Shown here piece after piece: positions 38,425-47,072 of a stretch of 64,000 nt of DNA (positions are counted from its first letter, which is position 1; the number at the start of each line of letters is the position of its first letter). The DNA is taken from the NCBI GenBank assembly GCA_902522115.1, contig CABYUV010000001.1:1-64000 (forward strand), written 5' to 3'. The notes under the pieces are model-generated. The model was not told the origin of the DNA. It did not search any database and saw nothing but the letters and a program-made list of their open reading frames with translations. Position numbers and translations under genes: made by a program. This DNA is from an uncultured Pelagibacteraceae bacterium. GTDB lineage: Bacteria; Pseudomonadota; Alphaproteobacteria; Pelagibacterales; Pelagibacteraceae.

Positions 38425-39195
38425 TTATAATTCACCTTCTCGAGTTTTAGCTGCTAACCAACCTCCATCAATTTTAATTTCTGATCCATTAATAAAATCT
38501 GATTCATTGGATGATAAAAAGACTGCTGCGCCAACTATATCAGATGGCATTCCCCATCTACCAACTATTGTTTCTTTTCCCCATTTTTCACCATGAGTTG
38601 GATCTTCAGCGTATTTTTTGTTAAATGGTGTGGATATAAGACCTGGGCAAATTGTATTTACGTTTATATTTGTCCCTTTCAAATCTATTGCTAAAGCTCT
38701 AGTTAAACCCAAAACTCCACTTTTAGCTGCAACATAACCTACTCGATCAGGTCTTCCCATAAAACTAGCTATAGATCCAAAGTTTATAATTTTACCTTTA
38801 CCAATTTTTTTCATTTGAGGAATTACTGCTTGGCAACATATGTATGGTCCAGTTAGATTAACAGAAATCATATCATTCCAATCATTTAGATTGTGGTCCT
38901 CAAGTTTTTTAACATGTCTTATACCAGCGTTATTAATTAATATGTCAATTTGATTGAATTTATTAATTGATTTTGTTATCAGATTTTTTACACTCTGTTC
39001 ACTTGAAACATTTGTTTCTACATAAATTGCATCACCACCATTTTGAATTATAGTTTCAACAACAATAGAAGAATTTTCTTTATCTAGATCTGCTATAATA
39101 ATTTTAGCTCCCTCTTTTGCTAATCCTAAACAAATTTCTTTTCCTATACCTTTTCCTCCACCTGTAATAATCGCAATTTTATTTTTTAATTTCAT
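38425..39195 (-). CDS. SDR-family oxidoreductase
   Basis: A 256-residue classical short-chain dehydrogenase. The cofactor motif is ITGGGKGIGKEICLGL at residues 9-24, with NNAGIRHVKKLEDH next. The active-site serine is in NFGSIASFMGRPD and the YVAAKSG motif supplies Tyr and Lys. An acidic residue after the second strand (IIADLDKEN) suggests NAD(H). It resembles gluconate and hydroxybutyrate dehydrogenases. It is the first gene of the SDR-ALDH-hydroxyacid dehydrogenase run; the FKBP-rhodanese gene lies 57 bases upstream. Confidence 0.88.
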   Translation of the reverse strand: MKLKNKIAIITGGGKGIGKEICLGLAKEGAKIIIADLDKENSSIVVETIIQNGGDAIYVETNVSSEQSVKNLITKSINKFNQIDILINNAGIRHVKKLEDHNLNDWNDMISVNLTGPYICCQAVIPQMKKIGKGKIINFGSIASFMGRPDRVGYVAAKSGVLGLTRALAIDLKGTNINVNTICPGLISTPFNKKYAEDPTHGEKWGKETIVGRWGMPSDIVGAAVFLSSNESDFINGSEIKIDGGWLAAKTREGEL

Positions 39196-39252
39196 CAGTA
39201 ATAATAAATATTATTTCTAGTACAAATACAAAATAAAAATTGTAAATAAAAA

Positions 39253-39996
39253 CTAATTATATTTTTCAAGAGGTTTATTACTATTTATCCAGGATTGTAT
39301 TCCACCATCAAGAACATACACATTCGTAAAACCTAAATCTTCAGCAAAAGCGTTTCCTAAAATTTCAGCAGTTTTACCATCATGGCTAATAAAAATTAAT
39401 TCAACTTCTTGAGACTCTGATCCTGCTAAAGCTCTAACTTTATCCATTAAATAAACATTAAATTTTCCATTAATATCAAATGCTGTCTCTTGAAATGATC
39501 CCTCAATTACACCAGTCTTTTTCCACTGATTGTCCAATCTGATATCTAACGCTACAGCATTTTCTTTTATTAATTTTTCTAATTTTTCACTATCTATTGT
39601 TTTATAATTAGGATTTAGAACATCTAAAATTTCAAATTCAAAAATCAAATTTGAATTTGGTGGTATCAATTTGCCTGCACCTTTTTCACCATAGGCTAAT
39701 TTTGATGGTATTTTAATTTTTCTTTTAGTCCCTTTGTTTTGACCTAATATTCCCTGTTCAAATCCTGGAATTACCTCTTTCATTCCTATTTGAAATACTA
39801 AAGGATTATCTTTACCAACATTTGTATCAAAAACTTTCCCGTCTTCAAAAGAACCGGTATATTCAATTTTTACCCATGAATGGTTTATTACTTTTAAACC
39901 ATTGCCTTTAATATCATTGATAATCTCAATGTTATCTGCAAATAAAACACTAAAATTAAATAGAATTAAAGATGTTAGAAAAAATATTTTTTTCAT
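39253..39996 (-). CDS. Exported FKBP-type prolyl isomerase fused to a rhodanese domain
   Basis: A 247-residue protein with a hydrophobic signal (MKKIFFLTSLILFNFSVLFA). An FKBP domain follows (about residues 30-127: VKIEYTGSFEDGKVFDTNVG, VIPGFEQGILG, AYGEKGAGKLIPPNSNLIFE). The C-terminal half (about 138-247) is rhodanese-like: NAVALDIRLDNQWKKTGVI, then FISHDGKTAEILGNAFAEDL, then VYVLDGGIQSW. The catalytic-loop position that should be Cys (CxxGxR/S) is Ser204, so sulfurtransferase activity is unlikely. It is likely periplasmic. It overlaps the monooxygenase gene by 4 bases (ATGA). Confidence 0.85.
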   Translation of the reverse strand: MKKIFFLTSLILFNFSVLFADNIEIINDIKGNGLKVINHSWVKIEYTGSFEDGKVFDTNVGKDNPLVFQIGMKEVIPGFEQGILGQNKGTKRKIKIPSKLAYGEKGAGKLIPPNSNLIFEFEILDVLNPNYKTIDSEKLEKLIKENAVALDIRLDNQWKKTGVIEGSFQETAFDINGKFNVYLMDKVRALAGSESQEVELIFISHDGKTAEILGNAFAEDLGFTNVYVLDGGIQSWINSNKPLEKYN

Positions 39997-41591
39997 TTTA
40001 AAGAAATTTTGAAACCCTTATACATTCTTTTTTGAACTTTATTACAGATTTTTCTATACTGAGGCAATCCTGCTGGATATGGTATAAATTTTTTTGGCTT
40101 ACCTGGAATATTATCACCTTTATACCATGAATTTTTTGCTTTCATGAAAAGTGATTGTTTTGCCAATTTATTTATTTTTTTAACCCAACTTTCAGTTTCT
40201 TTAAAACTTGGTTCTACAGATATGCTTTTTACTTTTTCTAAATATTTAATAAAGTTTGATATCCATTCTACATGTTGTTGAATTTGTGCTGGGACATTAG
40301 TTAATACAGAAGGACTACCTGGACCAGAAATAATAAAAAAATTTGGAAAATTGGGAATCATAATGCCTAAAAAAGTTTTTGGACCATTTTTCCAATATTT
40401 TTTAAGTTTAATTTTTTTTCTTCCAATTAAATTTAAAGATAATATTGGACCTGACAACGCATCATACCCAGTTGCAAAAATTATTTTATCAAATTTTAAT
40501 TCCTCTTTCCTTGTTCTAATTCCATTTTTTGTAATCTTTATTATTGGATTTGTTTTTAAATCAATAAGTCGAACATTTTTTCTATTAAATGTTTCAAAAT
40601 AATTTGTATTTAAAGTAGGTCTTTTTGAGGTAAATGGATGACCAAAGTCAGTAAGTTTTTTTGCTATCTCTTTATCTTTAACTATATTTATAATTTTATC
40701 TCTTATGTAATTTGAAACTATTTTATTAGCACTTAACTTTTTGGTTATATCACTAAAACATGCTCTAAATGATAAACCACCATTTAACCATGCTTTATCT
40801 AAAATTTTTAATCTTTTTGTTTCATTAAATTCAAATATGGATTTTTTTGCGAAATGAAATGCATGACCGCCAGGAGTTTTAGTAAGTAAATTTTTAATTT
40901 TTAGATAGTTTTTTTTTGTATTTTCTACAAAAGATTTTGTAAGTTTTCTATTTCTTGCTGGTATACTATAATTAGGTGTTCTTTGAAAGATTGTGAGAGA
41001 TTTCACAGATTTAGCTAATACTGGTGCAATTTGTATTCCAGTAGAACCTGTTCCGATTTGAGCTACTTTTTTATTTTTAAAACTAATTTTTTTATTTGGC
41101 CACCTTCCACTATGGTACCAATCGCCCTTAAAACTTTTAATACCATTAATATTTGGAATATTTGCGACAGATAGTGATCCAACTGCACTTATTAAATATC
41201 TGCAATAAAATAATCTATTTTTATTGGTTTTTAAACTCCACAATTTTTTATTTTCTAAGTAAGTTGCCGAAATTACTCTATTATTAAAAATTATATCTTT
41301 TCTAAGTTTAAGTTTTTTTTCTACATATTTTAGGTAATTTAATATTTCTTTTTGTTTTGGATATCTTTCTTTCCATTTCCAATTTTTATATATTTCTTTA
41401 GAGAAAGTATAACAGTAAATATGACTCTCAGTATCACACCTCGAACCTGGATATTTATTCCAATACCAAGTACCACCTACGTCTTTGCCTTCCTCTATTA
41501 CGAGTGTTTTTAAACCTAATTGATCTCTACATTTATGTAATTGGTATAATCCAGAAAATCCAGCTCCTACAATTATTGTGTCTAAATACAA
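39993..41591 (-). CDS. Flavin-binding monooxygenase, Baeyer-Villiger type
   Basis: A 532-residue FAD/NADPH enzyme. The FAD motif VGAGFSGLYQLHK is at residues 8-20, and GGTWYWNKYPGSRCDTES follows. The type I Baeyer-Villiger fingerprint FKGDWYHSGRWP (FxGxxxHxxxWP) is complete. The NADPH motif is IGTGSTGIQIAP. The family inserts oxygen next to a ketone or oxidises heteroatoms. The substrate is unknown; the neighbours (PhyH dioxygenase upstream, SDR/ALDH downstream) suggest stepwise breakdown of an oxygenated compound. Confidence 0.9.
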   Translation of the reverse strand: MYLDTIIVGAGFSGLYQLHKCRDQLGLKTLVIEEGKDVGGTWYWNKYPGSRCDTESHIYCYTFSKEIYKNWKWKERYPKQKEILNYLKYVEKKLKLRKDIIFNNRVISATYLENKKLWSLKTNKNRLFYCRYLISAVGSLSVANIPNINGIKSFKGDWYHSGRWPNKKISFKNKKVAQIGTGSTGIQIAPVLAKSVKSLTIFQRTPNYSIPARNRKLTKSFVENTKKNYLKIKNLLTKTPGGHAFHFAKKSIFEFNETKRLKILDKAWLNGGLSFRACFSDITKKLSANKIVSNYIRDKIINIVKDKEIAKKLTDFGHPFTSKRPTLNTNYFETFNRKNVRLIDLKTNPIIKITKNGIRTRKEELKFDKIIFATGYDALSGPILSLNLIGRKKIKLKKYWKNGPKTFLGIMIPNFPNFFIISGPGSPSVLTNVPAQIQQHVEWISNFIKYLEKVKSISVEPSFKETESWVKKINKLAKQSLFMKAKNSWYKGDNIPGKPKKFIPYPAGLPQYRKICNKVQKRMYKGFKISLK

Positions 41592-41599
41592 TTTTCTAA

Positions 41600-42361
41600 T
41601 TAGATTGTATGATTTTTAAAAATTTTGCTTCCACCTTTATTTTCACCACAAATTAAGTGAAGTTCTCTTTGAAGTGAATAACCAACTTTGTCTTCAATGC
41701 TTTTGGCTCCAACATGGTCAAAAAAAGATGTAGCAGGCATATACCTGTAAGTGAGACCTGCCCTTCTCTTCCCAGAATTATTTGCTCTTGATCCATGAAA
41801 TAAATAAACATCATGTAAAGAAAACATTCCTGGATTTAAATGTACTGATTTTGCTTGTTCTTTGATTTTATCAATATTTTTTAGAGTTTGGTTCAAAGTT
41901 ACATTTGTATTTTCTAGCGTATTGTGTTCAGCCAACTTCCTGTCCAAATGAGATCCTGGTATATATTGTAGTGGACCGTTTTCCTCTGTGACTTTATCAA
42001 TTGATAGCCATACAGTTACAGATTCTAATGGTTTAATAGGCCAATATTCTCCATCTTGATGCCAAGGAGTTTCTTTTCCATTTTTTCCTTTTTTACAAAA
42101 TAATGAGGAGCCCCAAAGAATTATATCCTCTCCTATTAGTTGTTTAACTTCCTCTATAATTTCCGGATAAAGTGCAAATTCTAAAAATTTACTATCTCTT
42201 TCATATAATCCACTTACAAATTCGTTATTCTCATCCTTATGGTCTTCTAGATATTTATCTAAAGCTGAATTTAAATTTTTTACTTTATCTGAGGATAACT
42301 GAGTTGCACTTTTAACTAAGCCATCAGTGGTATAGGTTTTGATTTGACTAACAGATAGCAT
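41600..42361 (-). CDS. Phytanoyl-CoA dioxygenase (PhyH) family protein
   Basis: A 253-residue Fe(II)/2-oxoglutarate dioxygenase. PWHQDGEYWPIKP gives the HxD iron ligands (His101, Asp103). GPLQYIPGSHLDRKL is typical of the family, and LFHGSRANNSGKRRAGLTYR holds the distal His189 and the 2-oxoglutarate-binding arginine. It hydroxylates an unknown small molecule. It ends 8 bases before the monooxygenase start. On the other side it is divergent from the GMC oxidoreductase, with an 88-base gap. Confidence 0.85.
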   Translation of the reverse strand: MLSVSQIKTYTTDGLVKSATQLSSDKVKNLNSALDKYLEDHKDENNEFVSGLYERDSKFLEFALYPEIIEEVKQLIGEDIILWGSSLFCKKGKNGKETPWHQDGEYWPIKPLESVTVWLSIDKVTEENGPLQYIPGSHLDRKLAEHNTLENTNVTLNQTLKNIDKIKEQAKSVHLNPGMFSLHDVYLFHGSRANNSGKRRAGLTYRYMPATSFFDHVGAKSIEDKVGYSLQRELHLICGENKGGSKIFKNHTI

Positions 42362-42449
42362 AATTAAACGTATAAAATATTTATTTTAATGTCAAATAAT
42401 ACACTAGTCACCTAGATTATTTAAATATTTTAATCTATAAAACATTTAA

Positions 42450-44060
42450 ATGGAAACATTTGATTATATAATTCTTGGTGGAGGATCAGCTGGATGTGTT
42501 CTCGCAAATAGACTATCTGCAAATTCTAAAAATAAAGTTTTGCTTCTTGAAGCTGGTGGTAAAGATACTTATCCATGGATCCATATTCCAGTTGGTTATT
42601 TTAAAACAATGCATAATCCTAAAGTTGATTGGTGTTTTAAAACTGAACCTGATGAAACAATGAATAATAGATCAATTAGATATCCAAGAGGTAAAACTCT
42701 AGGAGGGAGTTCTTCCATCAATGGCCTTTTATGGATAAGAGGGCAAAGTGAAGATTATAATATTTGGCGCCAGTTAGGAAATACAGGTTGGGGTTGGAAT
42801 GATGTTCTGCCCTATTTTTTAAAATCAGAAAATAATGAATTAGGTAAGGGTGAGTTTCATAATGACAGTGGTCCAATTACGGTAGCAAATAAAAAAATTA
42901 ATTTAAAATTACTTGATGAATTTCAAAATGCTGCCGAAGAATACGGAATACCAAAAACAAATGATTTTAATACTGGAGATAATACTGGTGTAGGTTTTTT
43001 TCAATTTACAACAAGTTTTAATAAACCTGGTTTAAAGTTAAGATGTAGTGCAGCAAAAGGATATTTAAACCCAGTAAAAAAAAGGTCAAATCTAAAAATT
43101 ATTGTTAAAGCTCACGTACAAAAAATAAATTTTGATGGAAAGAAAGCTATCGGTGCAAGTTATTATAATGGTGATAAGATTGTCGAGGTTAAAGCTAATA
43201 AAGAAGTAATTCTATCTGCAGGCGCTATCGGTTCACCTCATATTCTTCAAGTATCAGGCATAGGAAATAAAGAAAAACTAAAAAAACTTGGTATTGATAT
43301 AGTGCATGAATCTAATGGTGTAGGTTTAAATTTGCAGGATCATTTAATGTTTAGGCCAGTATACAAAGTAAAAAATTTAAAATCTTTGAACAGAAAGGTT
43401 GAAAGTTTATTTGGAAGGTTTGTAATGGGGCTAGAATATATTTTAAAACAAAGTGGGCCTGTTACTATGGGTGCAAGTCAAGTTTGCGGTTTTGTAAAAA
43501 GCGATCCATCTAGAGCAACTCCAAATTTACAGTTTCACGTTTCACCAGTTAGTACTGATATATTAGGCGTAACTCCTATGCATGATTTTGAGGGTATAAC
43601 CCCTACTGTCGCAAATATTAGACCAACAAGCAGAGGTGAAATAAATATAGTTAGCGCAGACAGCAGAGTATATCCTAAAATTAAAATGAATTACTTATCA
43701 ACTGACGAAGACAGAAAAGTTGCAGCAACTGGTTTAAAAATAATTCGTAAAATTATGCTAGAAACAGAGACTTTTAAAAAATATGAACCGGAGGAATATA
43801 GACCAGGTGTTCACATAACTGATGATGAGGAATTAGTGAAAGAAGGTTCAAATTTTACTCAGACAATTTTTCACCCAGTTGGAACATGTAAAATGGGTCA
43901 AGATGAAATGTCAGTTGTTGATGAAAAACTAAAAGTTAGAGGTATAGAGAATCTTAGAGTAATCGATGCCTCCATAATGCCTAATATAACCTCTGGAAAC
44001 ACTAATGCTCCAACAATAATGATTGCAGAAAAAGGCGCTGACATGATACTAGAGCATTAA
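42450..44060 (+). CDS. GMC-family FAD alcohol dehydrogenase (choline dehydrogenase-like)
   Basis: A 536-residue glucose-methanol-choline oxidoreductase. The FAD motif is ILGGGSAGCVLANRL at residues 8-22, RYPRGKTLGGSSSINGLLW is the GMC signature 1, and GAIGSPHILQVSGIG is signature 2. HPVGTCKMGQ carries the catalytic histidine, with the second site at NTNAPTIMIAE. The family oxidises primary alcohols to aldehydes in electron-transport-linked reactions. Choline is possible, but the sequence also fits other alcohols, and there is no BetB or BetI next to it. It overlaps TerC by one base. Confidence 0.88.
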   Translation: METFDYIILGGGSAGCVLANRLSANSKNKVLLLEAGGKDTYPWIHIPVGYFKTMHNPKVDWCFKTEPDETMNNRSIRYPRGKTLGGSSSINGLLWIRGQSEDYNIWRQLGNTGWGWNDVLPYFLKSENNELGKGEFHNDSGPITVANKKINLKLLDEFQNAAEEYGIPKTNDFNTGDNTGVGFFQFTTSFNKPGLKLRCSAAKGYLNPVKKRSNLKIIVKAHVQKINFDGKKAIGASYYNGDKIVEVKANKEVILSAGAIGSPHILQVSGIGNKEKLKKLGIDIVHESNGVGLNLQDHLMFRPVYKVKNLKSLNRKVESLFGRFVMGLEYILKQSGPVTMGASQVCGFVKSDPSRATPNLQFHVSPVSTDILGVTPMHDFEGITPTVANIRPTSRGEINIVSADSRVYPKIKMNYLSTDEDRKVAATGLKIIRKIMLETETFKKYEPEEYRPGVHITDDEELVKEGSNFTQTIFHPVGTCKMGQDEMSVVDEKLKVRGIENLRVIDASIMPNITSGNTNAPTIMIAEKGADMILEH

Positions 44061-44653
44061 TGTTCGCAGAATTTTTTACACCTGAACAAATAGCAATAGT
44101 TACTCAAATAATTCTCATTGATTTAGTCTTAGCTGGTGACAATGCAATAATAATTGGAATGGTTGCATCTAAATTTCCTGTAGAACAAAGAAGAAAAGTT
44201 ATTTTCTGGGGAATAGGTGGTGCTGTAATTTTAAGAATTATATTAACTTTACTTACAGCTTATCTTCTACAAATCACAGGTTTAAGGTTAATTGGAGGGT
44301 TATTATTACTTTATATAGTTTACAAGCTTTATGTAGACGTAATCAAGGGTTCAGAAACTGAAGAAGATGTAAAAGTAGATAACTCAAGTTTTCTAAAAGC
44401 AATTTGGACTGTTTTATTGGCAGATTTTACAATGAGTTTAGATAATGTTTTGGGTGTTGCAGGCGCAGCCGGTGATCACTATGGTCTTCTTGTTTTTGGA
44501 TTAGTTTTATCAATTGTTTTAATGGCCACTGCAGCAACCTTAATTTCTGGATGGATAAAAAAATACAGATGGATAGCTTGGCTTGGGTTGTTAGCAATAT
44601 TAATTGTAGCAGTTGAGTTGATTTATACAGATATTAAAATATTATTCTTTTAA
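44060..44653 (+). CDS. TerC-family integral membrane protein
   Basis: A 197-residue protein with about seven hydrophobic segments. The duplicated acidic motifs LIDLVLAGDNAIIIGMV and LADFTMSLDNVLGVAGAA are the family signature (PF03741). TerC/Alx/YceF relatives move Mn2+ or help with metal loading of exported proteins. The role here is unknown. It shares one base with both neighbours, GMC upstream and SDR downstream. Confidence 0.88.
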   Translation: MFAEFFTPEQIAIVTQIILIDLVLAGDNAIIIGMVASKFPVEQRRKVIFWGIGGAVILRIILTLLTAYLLQITGLRLIGGLLLLYIVYKLYVDVIKGSETEEDVKVDNSSFLKAIWTVLLADFTMSLDNVLGVAGAAGDHYGLLVFGLVLSIVLMATAATLISGWIKKYRWIAWLGLLAILIVAVELIYTDIKILFF

Positions 44654-45411
44654 TGTATCTTCAAAAAATAAATCTTAAAAATAGATATGCTTTAGTCACT
44701 GGTGCAGGCAAAGGACTTGGTAGAGCATGTTCAATAGCATTAGCTGAGGCTGGTGCAACTGTGATAGCTTTAAGCAGAACTTCTTCGGATCTAAATAAAT
44801 TAGAAAAGGATATAAAAAAAGTTAAAGGTAAAATTATTAAAGTTTCATGCGATGTAATGAACTATGATGATTTAAAACAAAAATTAGATAAAATTAAAAT
44901 TATTGATGTATTAGTAAATAATGCTGGAACTAACATTCCAGAACCCTTTGAAAAAATCAAACAAAAAAGTATGAATTATCTAGTAGATTTAAATCTAAAA
45001 GCTGCATTTAACGTAGCACAACTGGTTGTAAAAAAAATGCTTAAAAATAAAAAAAGATCTGGCTCAATTATAAATATGTCATCACAGCTTGGTCATGTTG
45101 GTATGGGTGGTAGAAACGTATATAATATGACTAAATTTGGTATCGAAGGGTTAACCAAAGGGATGGGTGTAGAACTAGCTAAAAAAAATATAAGAGTTAA
45201 TTCAGTAGCTCCTACTTTTGTTGAAACACCTATGGTTAAAAATTTTTTTAAAAACAAAAAATTTAAAAAATTAGCCCTTGGAAATATTCCTATGGGAAAA
45301 GCCGCTACAGAAAGTGATGTTGCTACAACAGTATGTTTTTTGGCATCCTCAGCATCTTCAATGATAACTGGAACATCAATAATTATAGATGGTGGATGGA
45401 CAGCTCAATAA
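44653..45411 (+). CDS. SDR-family oxidoreductase
   Basis: A 252-residue classical SDR. The cofactor motif is VTGAGKGLGRACSIAL near residue 15, with LSRTSSDLNKL after strand 2, where an Arg suggests NADP(H). VNNAGTNIPEP follows, with the serine in NMSSQLGHVGMGG and YNMTKFG as the YxxxK motif. It resembles 3-oxoacyl-ACP and gluconate reductases. It overlaps the M23 peptidase by 16 bases. Confidence 0.86.
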   Translation: MYLQKINLKNRYALVTGAGKGLGRACSIALAEAGATVIALSRTSSDLNKLEKDIKKVKGKIIKVSCDVMNYDDLKQKLDKIKIIDVLVNNAGTNIPEPFEKIKQKSMNYLVDLNLKAAFNVAQLVVKKMLKNKKRSGSIINMSSQLGHVGMGGRNVYNMTKFGIEGLTKGMGVELAKKNIRVNSVAPTFVETPMVKNFFKNKKFKKLALGNIPMGKAATESDVATTVCFLASSASSMITGTSIIIDGGWTAQ

Positions 45412-46199
45412 TTTATAGGTTTTTTTTCGTTTTTATAATTTTTATATCTCCAGTAAAAGCTATTGAGTTTCAGGGTAAATTTTTACAAGGTCATTTTATA
45501 TTAGGTAAAACTGATCCTAACGCTAAAATTTTAGTTGGAAAAAAAGAGGTAAAAGTATCAAAAGATGGTTATTTTGTCTTTGGTATAGATCGAGATCAAA
45601 AATATGACCTAAAATTTACAAAAATTATTAATGAAAAAAAATCAATAACTACAAAAAAAGTTTTTAAAAGGAAATATAATATACAAAGAATAGACGGGTT
45701 GGCAGAAAGTAAAGTCACGCCCCCTGAGTCTGTTTATAAAAGAATTAAAAAAGAAAATAATGCAATTGGACAAGCAAGAGCAATAAATTCTGACCTGCAG
45801 TTTTTTAAAGAAAATTTTATTATGCCAGTTGAGGGTATTATTAGTGGTGTTTATGGTAGTCAAAGAATTTTAAATGGTAAACCAAGATGGCCTCACTATG
45901 GTATAGATATTGCAGCTAAACAAGGAACGATGATAAAATCATCTGGTTCAGGTGTAGTAACTATGGCTGAAGATGATTTATATTATACTGGTGGAACAAT
46001 TATTATGGATCATGGACATGGAATATCAACGATATATTCCCATTTAGAAAATGTATTAGTCTCAGTGGATGATCAAATTAATCAAGGAGATATAATTGGT
46101 ACTGTAGGATCTACAGGAAGATCAACTGGACCACACCTAGATTTTAGAATTAATTGGTTTCAAACAAGATTAGATCCAATGTCTGTATTAAGTAATTAA
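45396..46199 (+). CDS. M23-family peptidase (LytM-like), exported
   Basis: A 267-residue exported protein starting MDSSIIYRFFFVFIIFISPV, an uncleaved or cleavable signal. The frame is open to 45333, but those codons lie inside the SDR gene and do not look like a signal, so I chose the ATG at 45396. The C-terminal domain has HYGIDIAAKQG (HxxxD zinc ligands), HGHGISTIYSHLENV, and GPHLDFRINWF where most relatives have HxH. The third zinc ligand would thus be Asp instead of His. The N-terminal part contains a small Ig-like region (residues 25-90). It probably cleaves peptidoglycan crosslinks or regulates a partner amidase. Confidence 0.82.
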   Translation: MDSSIIYRFFFVFIIFISPVKAIEFQGKFLQGHFILGKTDPNAKILVGKKEVKVSKDGYFVFGIDRDQKYDLKFTKIINEKKSITTKKVFKRKYNIQRIDGLAESKVTPPESVYKRIKKENNAIGQARAINSDLQFFKENFIMPVEGIISGVYGSQRILNGKPRWPHYGIDIAAKQGTMIKSSGSGVVTMAEDDLYYTGGTIIMDHGHGISTIYSHLENVLVSVDDQINQGDIIGTVGSTGRSTGPHLDFRINWFQTRLDPMSVLSN

Positions 46200-46210
46200 A
46201 TTTAAAACAG

Positions 46211-47071
46211 ATGAATTATAAATCAAAAGAGACAATAGGTATAATTTTTGCAATCATAGCTTACTTTTCTTTCTCAATATTAGATACAATTCAAAAAAGT
46301 GCAGTATTATATTATTCGATATTTCAATTATTATTAATAAAATATATCTTTGTACTTTTGTTAAGTATTCTAGAGGCTAGAAGAACAAAAAATGTAACTT
46401 TTTATAAATCTAAAAATTTAAAACTTCAAATTATTAGAAGTTTGTTATCTATTTTAGAATCTGGATTTTTTGTTTTATCTTTCAAATATTTATCTTTAGC
46501 AAATGCTCATAGTATTGGAGCATTGGCACCAATAATAATTGTAGTATTATCTGTATTTATTTTAAATGAGAGAGTTTCAATTAAAACTTGGGTTGCAATT
46601 TTTATCGGGTTTATTGGAGTGCTAATTATTATCAGACCTGGTTCTGATGTTTTTACTATAAAATCTTTTATTCCATTAACAGCTGCTTTTTTTCTAGGAC
46701 TCTATCAAATAGCTACAAAAAAAATGACGGAATATGATACTCCTGAAGTGTCTTTATTCTATTCTTCTTTAGTTGGAATATGTGTAACTTCAATAATGAC
46801 TTTTTTCTTTTGGGAACCTGTGTATTTAAAGTCATTATTTTTCTTTTTACCAATTGGGATTTTTTTTTCCTTAGGGATATACTTTCAGATATTAGCGCTT
46901 AATAATGCTAGAGCTAGTATTATTCAACCATTTCATTACACATTAATTTTTTGGGCGATCATTTTTGGTTTTTTGTTTTATGAAGATATTCCAGATTTAT
47001 TTACAATTTTAGGTGCGATAATAATTACAATTTCAGGGATATTTGTTATTAATCAAACTTCAAAAAAATAA
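46211..47071 (+). CDS. EamA/DMT-family transporter
   Basis: A 286-residue protein with ten hydrophobic segments in two repeats. NAHSIGALAPIIIVVLSVFI and GFIGVLIIIRPGSD end the first repeat, and the second ends at GAIIITISGIFVI. It is an inner-membrane metabolite or drug exporter with unknown substrate. It starts 11 bases after the M23 peptidase and ends one base from the convergent DAO-type oxidoreductase gene. Confidence 0.83.
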   Translation: MNYKSKETIGIIFAIIAYFSFSILDTIQKSAVLYYSIFQLLLIKYIFVLLLSILEARRTKNVTFYKSKNLKLQIIRSLLSILESGFFVLSFKYLSLANAHSIGALAPIIIVVLSVFILNERVSIKTWVAIFIGFIGVLIIIRPGSDVFTIKSFIPLTAAFFLGLYQIATKKMTEYDTPEVSLFYSSLVGICVTSIMTFFFWEPVYLKSLFFFLPIGIFFSLGIYFQILALNNARASIIQPFHYTLIFWAIIFGFLFYEDIPDLFTILGAIIITISGIFVINQTSKK

Positions 47072-47072
47072 T

